Source: an uncultured Prevotella sp.
GTDB lineage: Bacteria > Bacteroidota > Bacteroidia > Bacteroidales > Bacteroidaceae
Direction of reading: 5' to 3'
Length of the DNA stretch: 64,000 nucleotides
Assembly (NCBI GenBank): GCA_934254985.1
Contig: CAKQMS010000007.1
Coordinates: 26,892 to 90,891, forward strand
This document shows, piece by piece, positions 59,746-64,000 of this stretch (its first letter is position 1; each line of letters begins with the position of its first letter). A program made the position numbers and the translations under genes. Below the pieces are notes generated by a model. The model worked only from the letters and a program-made list of their open reading frames with translations. It was not told the origin of the DNA and searched no databases.

Positions 59746-61535
59746 TTTAAAAATTTTGATGTTTTCACCATTGATTTTTCTTTATAATATTTTAAAACAT
59801 ACAAACCTGGTGGAAAATTATTAAGCTCTGAATCTCTTTTTATTGTTTTTATATAACATCCCCCTGAGTTATACACCTTTATTTCCGTAAAGTCACTATT
59901 AGATGATGACTGTATATTATTCGGAATTAATGGGCTTCTCATATAGTAATCTGGTGGTAGTTCAATTGTATATATATCACTACCATAAGTGTTTTCTACC
60001 TTTATATCTATCCATGCGTAGTATGGGGAATTAATGTTGCTACAGACAAAATGTGCTAAATATGGCTCTCTAACGAACTGACTTCTTAAAGACGATCCAT
60101 ATTCCTCTTCAAGTGTCACATAAAGATAGTCCGACCCTTTATAATCAACTTTGCATACTACATCATAGGAATTTCCATTAACGTTATTGCGTTTGACAAA
60201 AGTCACGTTTGTAATAGACGGCTTAAGTTCTAATGTTAAATTATATTGCAAACATATCTCGGTGCCATTCAGCAATCCTGTAAATATTATTTTTCCATAA
60301 ATATCTCCATTTACATTAACTGCATAATTACCAGGGAAAGAAATCTCATCAATGCTAAATGATAAAGTTCCATTCGTACTCTTTTGTAAAGATTCATTTC
60401 CATCGATAGTTGGAATATAAAAACACCATCTTGCATTGATGATTTGTTCTGTCCCAACCCCATCTAAATAAAATTGATGTGGAGTATATGCGGAAGTAAT
60501 ACCTGAGTCTGGTATGCCATTTCCAATTATCTTAATATTATTCTGATTATTGGCAATCAAATTCCAGCCAATCTTATTTAATACATTTGCAGTTATATTA
60601 TCAACTTGTAATTTTTTAAACGATTTGTCTAGAGAATAATGCATCAACGATTGTTCATTGTCTAAATAAACAAGAGATTTCGTATTTTCATAATTTGAGG
60701 GCGTATACATTTTATAGTTTTTCTTTTCGGTAGAGTTATTATATAGCCCATCTATATATACTTCACCTTTTACACCGGTACAGAACTCAACTATTTCTGG
60801 GTTCTGAATTCTTCCTTTATTATTAAGATCCTTCAGCCAAATTCCATTATCTGAGACAAGAAGCTTGTCAAATAAAGAATGCCCTTGTGTGAATGGAAAC
60901 TTGATGATAGAACCTGTACTTAGAGGTGTTAAGGATAGGCTACTCCCAAATCCCAATGCAACGGCAATACTTCTGAGCAACGCATAATTTAGACTACGTA
61001 CATTATTTGTATTTTCTGCACTATATCCACAATCCCAATCAAGATTCTTGTTGATTGTTATAATCGCATCGTAAAAGTCATCGTCTTGCAAATCTGGATG
61101 CAAGCTATAATACAAACTGGCAGGAACATAGTCATTGTTGTTGTCAGCATCTTTAAAATACGAGACTTTAGTTTTGATATCTTCACCTGCTGATAAATCA
61201 CCCCATAATAATTGTAGCTTGATGATATGGCTTGAGTTAGTATTCAGACATGACCGCCAAATATCAGTAGCTACTTCTAAACATTTCACAACAGAATCTG
61301 GCACGTTACTGTCAGGCTCAATTTTGAACGAAATACACGAATTTGATTTAAGTCTATTCTTTTTATTTATAATTGGCAATGAAACCATGTTTGTATCATG
61401 CATTTCATTGAATGATTCAACATAGTCAACATAAACCACGTTTTGAGAATATACTATTTGAGGAGAAATGCCAAATAGTATGAGTAAAATAATACACGCT
61501 GTATGAAAAACCATCATAAAAATTTGCTTTTTCAT
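59742..61535 (-). CDS. Secreted zincin-fold pseudoprotease with sorting-type tail (first gene of operon)
   Basis: 597 aa. Signal peptide (to about residue 30), then the zincin-like plan: AIITINKNLDWDCG, LLRSIAVALGFGSS (residues 186-199) in place of LLHEIGHALGFGS, GHSLFDKLLV as in FDxF, a SLVYLDNEQSLMHYSL stretch and VLNKIGWNLI at the end of the domain. All three zinc-site residues of HExxH are lost (Arg188, Ser189, Val192), at almost the same position as in the paralogue at 56717-58714. The C-terminal half has beta-sandwich-like domains and a tail (GLYVLKYYKEKS). First gene of the operon; no consensus promoter box seen upstream. Confidence 0.65.
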   Translation of the reverse strand: MKKQIFMMVFHTACIILLILFGISPQIVYSQNVVYVDYVESFNEMHDTNMVSLPIINKKNRLKSNSCISFKIEPDSNVPDSVVKCLEVATDIWRSCLNTNSSHIIKLQLLWGDLSAGEDIKTKVSYFKDADNNNDYVPASLYYSLHPDLQDDDFYDAIITINKNLDWDCGYSAENTNNVRSLNYALLRSIAVALGFGSSLSLTPLSTGSIIKFPFTQGHSLFDKLLVSDNGIWLKDLNNKGRIQNPEIVEFCTGVKGEVYIDGLYNNSTEKKNYKMYTPSNYENTKSLVYLDNEQSLMHYSLDKSFKKLQVDNITANVLNKIGWNLIANNQNNIKIIGNGIPDSGITSAYTPHQFYLDGVGTEQIINARWCFYIPTIDGNESLQKSTNGTLSFSIDEISFPGNYAVNVNGDIYGKIIFTGLLNGTEICLQYNLTLELKPSITNVTFVKRNNVNGNSYDVVCKVDYKGSDYLYVTLEEEYGSSLRSQFVREPYLAHFVCSNINSPYYAWIDIKVENTYGSDIYTIELPPDYYMRSPLIPNNIQSSSNSDFTEIKVYNSGGCYIKTIKRDSELNNFPPGLYVLKYYKEKSMVKTSKFLK

Positions 61536-61875
61536 AAAAAAATATTTAATGTACTACACTTCTTTGTCCTCAACAAATAGATAATTTTAAAGTTATTTCC
61601 CTATCTATAGAGGGCAAAATCTTATAATTTGCGTTAGATCTGTCTTTTATAACATTTTGAAACATTTTGCGAATTTACTGCGTCAGCCAAAGTGCACAAG
61701 CCTAATCTAAAGAGTTTTTTTGTTGTAAGTTCTTGAAAAATCCTTAATTCTGCAACACTATTGTAACTTAAACTTTTTAAGTACCTGAGCAACAAAAGTT
61801 GCCCAGAATTTTTTCATGTCGAAGAATTTACTTATCTTAGTGTTGCAAAATAAGCAAGAAAATTCAACGATAGAC
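61536..61875. other. AT-rich region upstream of the secreted operon
   Basis: No gene, no TAnnTTTG box on the minus strand. The part near 61785-61815 (GAGCAACAAAAGTTGCCCAG) may be the left edge of the IS1380 remnant. Confidence 0.4.
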
Positions 61876-62431
61876 ATGGCAAAGATACAAATTAAATCTG
61901 AGAAACTCACTCCTTTTGGAGGAATATTTTTGGGTTATGGAGCAATTTGACTCCACATTGTCTTCTGTAATCGACTCAACCCTCGGTCAAAGATGCAAAT
62001 CGTTCCATTTCATGGCACGTTTTCTCGCCATGGCAGAGCTTAAGTAAACTTAGCTCTGCTCATTTGGCTTAACGAAAACCTTCGGTTATTAGTACAGCGA
62101 AATCATCCGTTCTCTCATGAGTATCTATTTCTGTGGTGGCTCATGTATAGAGGATGTCACTACTCATTTGATGACCCATCTCTCGCTTCATCCGACACTT
62201 CGTACTTGTAGTTCTGATACTATCCTCAGAGCGATAAAAGAACTGACGCAAGAAAACATCTCATATACATCAGATACGGGTAAGAACTACGATTTCAACA
62301 CGGCTGACACTCTCAATGCTTTACTGCTCAATTGTATGTTTGCATCTAGCCAACTGAAAGAGGGCGAAATGTATGATGTTGATTTCGACCATCAGTTTAT
62401 AGAAACTGAGAAGTATGATGCAAAGACTTGA
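61876..62431 (+). pseudogene. IS1380-family transposase, broken and truncated
   Basis: MAKIQIKSEKLTPFGGIF is the family N terminus; a frameshift in a T-run near 61928 then gives WVMEQFDSTLSSVIDSTLGQRCKS, a 78-bp insertion (62007-62084), a Gln-to-stop change (GYxYSEIIRS), and an intact block MSIYFCGGSCIEDVTTHLM ... FDHQFIETEKYDAKT. The DDE catalytic core beyond is missing after a further stop at 62429. Inactive. Confidence 0.88.
62007..62084 (+). repeat. 78-bp hairpin-rich insertion inside the IS1380 remnant
   Basis: Interrupts the transposase between RCKSF and GYxYSE. It contains GCAGAGCT / AGCTCTGC (8-bp stem, 62034-62060) and CATGGC / GCCATG. No clear target duplication. Confidence 0.5.
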
Positions 62432-62543
62432 CGTAAAGAAGATTATATTAATATATTAAGAAAACCTACTTAGTAATGTATTTCTTTTTTGTTAGTTACC
62501 GTTATCCTAATTAGGCAAACTCATATTAGTTAGATATGGGCAT

Positions 62544-62580
62544 AAAAAAAAGACCAAATTATCTCACGACAATATTGGTC
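62544..62580 (-). terminator. Strong intrinsic terminator, minus strand
   Basis: On the minus strand: GACCAA, bulged T, ATTGTC, tetraloop GTGA, GATAAT, TTGGTC then eight T. Stem of 12 bp with a GNRA-type loop. Confidence 0.85.
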
Positions 62581-62629
62581 CTGTTTTCTAACTAACTTAT
62601 TATCAACTATTCATTACTCATTTCTAATT
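62552..62629 (-). ncRNA. Candidate small RNA divergent from the lacI-type gene
   Basis: A -7 box (62636-62643, TATATTTG on the minus strand) is followed about 80 nt later by the strong terminator, with no open frame longer than a few codons between. This is the layout of a short untranslated transcript. The start is estimated from the box. Confidence 0.4.
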
Positions 62630-62635
62630 CTGCTG

Positions 62636-62643
62636 CAAATATA
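62636..62643 (-). promoter_or_regulatory. -7 box of the candidate small RNA
   Basis: Plus strand CAAATATA is TATATTTG on the minus strand, matching TAnnTTTG. Confidence 0.45.
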
Positions 62644-62688
62644 CGCCTTTTCTTATAAATAAACAAGCTTTTCTATGAAAAAAAACCA

Positions 62689-62702
62689 CGCAAACGTTTG
62701 CG
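62689..62702. promoter_or_regulatory. LacI-type operator
   Basis: CGCAAACGTTTGCG is a perfect 14-bp palindrome with the central CG typical of LacI/GalR operators. Its TTTG (62697-62700) coincides with the -33 element of the regulator's own promoter, so binding would block RNA polymerase: autorepression. Confidence 0.8.
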
Positions 62703-62719
62703 AATATCGATTATTTTGT

Positions 62720-62727
62720 TATCTTTG
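62720..62727 (+). promoter_or_regulatory. -7 box of the LacI-type regulator gene
   Basis: TATCTTTG, 19 bases after the TTTG at 62697-62700; leader about 95 nt. Confidence 0.75.
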
Positions 62728-62828
62728 CAATTGAAAATGCTTGTTTTGCTTTTATTAGTAAGTTGCAATTGATATGTTGTAAATTTTACAATTATAAAAG
62801 CAAGAACCTGACTAACTGTATAAAGACT

Positions 62829-63845
62829 ATGAAACGACATAGAACCTCATTAAAGGATTTAGCTGACGAATTAGGCGTTAGTATAGCCACGGTATCAAGA
62901 GCACTACATGGAAGCCATGAAGTTGGTGAAGAAATGAGAGCTCGTGTCAAGGCTTTAGCTGCCGAACGCAATTATCGTCCTAATCCTTTTGCACAAAGCT
63001 TACGCAAGGAGGCACCACATATTATAGGCGTGGTGGTACCTAATCTTGTCACCCATTATTACGCAGCAGTATTGGATGGTATAGAATGCTATGCCTCTAA
63101 GTTGGGCTATTCGGTGTTTAGTGCGAATAGCCATGAGAGTTGTGAACTTGAGAAGCGTGCGATAGAGAATTTCCTTTCGCTTCATGTGGAGGGAATAATT
63201 ATTTGTTTGGCACAAGATACCGTTGACTATAGTCATATTGAGCAGTTGTGCGACCAGGGCGTTCCTACTGTGATGTTTGCGCGTACTTGTTTGTCGGATA
63301 AGATATCGCAAGTTGTTGCCAATGGCGATGTTGCTGCTTACGATGCCACAACTCATCTTTTGGAAACAGGTTCTAAGCGTATCGCTTTTATCGGAGGTCC
63401 AAACCACCTGGATATGGTAAAGCGCAGAAAGCATGGATATCTGCAAGCTTTGAAAGATGCTCGTATACCTATTGATAGAGTATTGGTAGTTTGCGACAAG
63501 ATAGACTTTGATGTTGCCCGAAATGCAACTATCAAACTCTTAACTTCCGAGAATCGTCCTGATGCTATCTTGGCTTTCAATGATATCATCACTTATGCAG
63601 CCTTTGATGCTATAAAATCATTAGGTCTTCGTATTCCTGACGATGTTGCTATCATTGGCTTTACTGATGGCGACTCAGCAGCTTTCGTTACACCTAAGCT
63701 TTCTGTCATAATGGACCAAGCAGGCGAACAGGGTAGCAAAGCTTGTGAACTCCTTATGCGCCAAATAAAAGGCGATACAAAGATATATCGCGAGGTAGTG
63801 CCAATGATATTAAAAATGCGTGAGAGCTCGGAGAAGAATAAATAA
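62829..63845 (+). CDS. LacI/GalR-family transcriptional regulator
   Basis: 338 aa from ATG 62829; an upstream in-frame ATG at 62763 would add residues before the HTH. The HTH reads TSLKDLADELGVSIATVSRALHGSHEV with the hinge helix NPFAQSLR, then a periplasmic-binding-type domain (IIGVVVPNL, GFTDGDSAAFV) with ligand pocket residues. Typical regulators of sugar use, released by a sugar or sugar phosphate. Its operator overlaps its own promoter. The regulated sugar genes are not in the window, possibly to the right. Confidence 0.93.
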   Translation: MKRHRTSLKDLADELGVSIATVSRALHGSHEVGEEMRARVKALAAERNYRPNPFAQSLRKEAPHIIGVVVPNLVTHYYAAVLDGIECYASKLGYSVFSANSHESCELEKRAIENFLSLHVEGIIICLAQDTVDYSHIEQLCDQGVPTVMFARTCLSDKISQVVANGDVAAYDATTHLLETGSKRIAFIGGPNHLDMVKRRKHGYLQALKDARIPIDRVLVVCDKIDFDVARNATIKLLTSENRPDAILAFNDIITYAAFDAIKSLGLRIPDDVAIIGFTDGDSAAFVTPKLSVIMDQAGEQGSKACELLMRQIKGDTKIYREVVPMILKMRESSEKNK

Positions 63846-63880
63846 TCTTGGGGTTGTTATTCTTCTCCCAACTCTTTTTT
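63830..63880 (+). terminator. Intrinsic terminator of the LacI-type gene
   Basis: GGAGAAGAATAA (63830-63841, including the stop codon) pairs with TTATTCTTCTCC (63857-63868), followed by CAACTC and T6. The stop codon lies in the stem. Confidence 0.85.
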
Positions 63881-64000
63881 ATATAGTATTGCTGAGCCTT
63901 TATATATTAATTGCATAGCTTTAATATCAATACTCTGTTAATTCTAACGTAATCGTTTGAAAATGAGGGAGTTAATTAACGTAATATAACTAATAAAATT

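Noticed and set aside
1..64000. tRNA or rRNA genes
   Set aside because: No cloverleaf with conserved T-loop or rRNA-like block was recognised on reading the intergenic regions.

Overview
The window looks like a chromosomal segment of a gut or oral Bacteroidales bacterium, most likely Prevotella/Segatella. Grounds: repeated TAnnTTTG promoter boxes with matching start codons, little sign of Shine-Dalgarno sequences, a SusC/SusD polysaccharide-utilisation locus, a BspA-type leucine-rich surface protein, many secreted proteins with a C-terminal sorting-type tail, a UpxY-type antiterminator, and remnants of Bacteroidales mobile elements (group II intron RT, IS1380, conjugative-transposon lysozyme). 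No rRNA, tRNA or CRISPR array was seen.

Layout. 0-7 kb (minus strand): end of a PD40 lipoprotein gene, a NusG-like UpxY protein behind a pair of 12-bp inverted repeats, a BspA-like protein with a small peptide gene and tandem AGGTGTC boxes upstream, and a membrane-anchored AraC regulator. 7-24.7 kb (minus strand): housekeeping operons (DUF4827-glmM; DUF2723-deacetylase-queG-unknown-EamA; cysE-rRNA methylase-DPP IV-purD-membrane protein-YqaA-metal ABC genes). 24.8-27.1 kb: a plus-strand phosphate transporter. 27.1-29.0 kb: a graveyard of fragments (group II intron, AbiEi/AbiEii toxin-antitoxin, possible sigma factor, GH3 glucosidase). 29-46.4 kb: a visibly GC-richer locus for beta-1,3-glucan (laminarin-type) use: a frameshifted propeller/Y_Y_Y/LuxR regulator, SusC, SusD, a surface glycan-binding candidate, GH128, GH16 with three copies of a CBM-like domain, a secreted FN3 protein and a small peptide. 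46.9-53.7 kb (plus): a head-GIN lipoprotein, then a nucleotidyltransferase/ATP-grasp/CDP-alcohol phosphotransferase/HAD operon that looks like phospholipid head-group synthesis, and DUF5686. 53.8-56.6 kb: a PIN toxin-antitoxin pair, an orphan LuxR response regulator and ICE debris (Fic/DOC, ArdC-like, lysozyme). 56.7-61.5 kb (minus): an AT-rich, translationally coupled operon of three secreted proteins. 61.9-64 kb: a broken IS1380 transposase, a candidate small RNA and a LacI regulator with a perfect palindromic operator in its own promoter.

How the genes work together. In the glucan locus GH16 and GH128 would cut beta-1,3-glucan at the surface, SusD and the CBM-like proteins would hold it, and SusC would import it; the usual GH3 partner survives only as a 50-codon stump and the regulator gene is frameshifted, so this copy may be inactive or abnormally controlled. 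The most unusual items are the three-gene secreted operon, in which two paralogues keep a zinc-metalloprotease fold signature but have lost HExxH at the same position; the lipid head-group operon; the CBM-like domain used once and in triplicate; and three intergenic arrays of palindromic modules that all use a 22-bp period.
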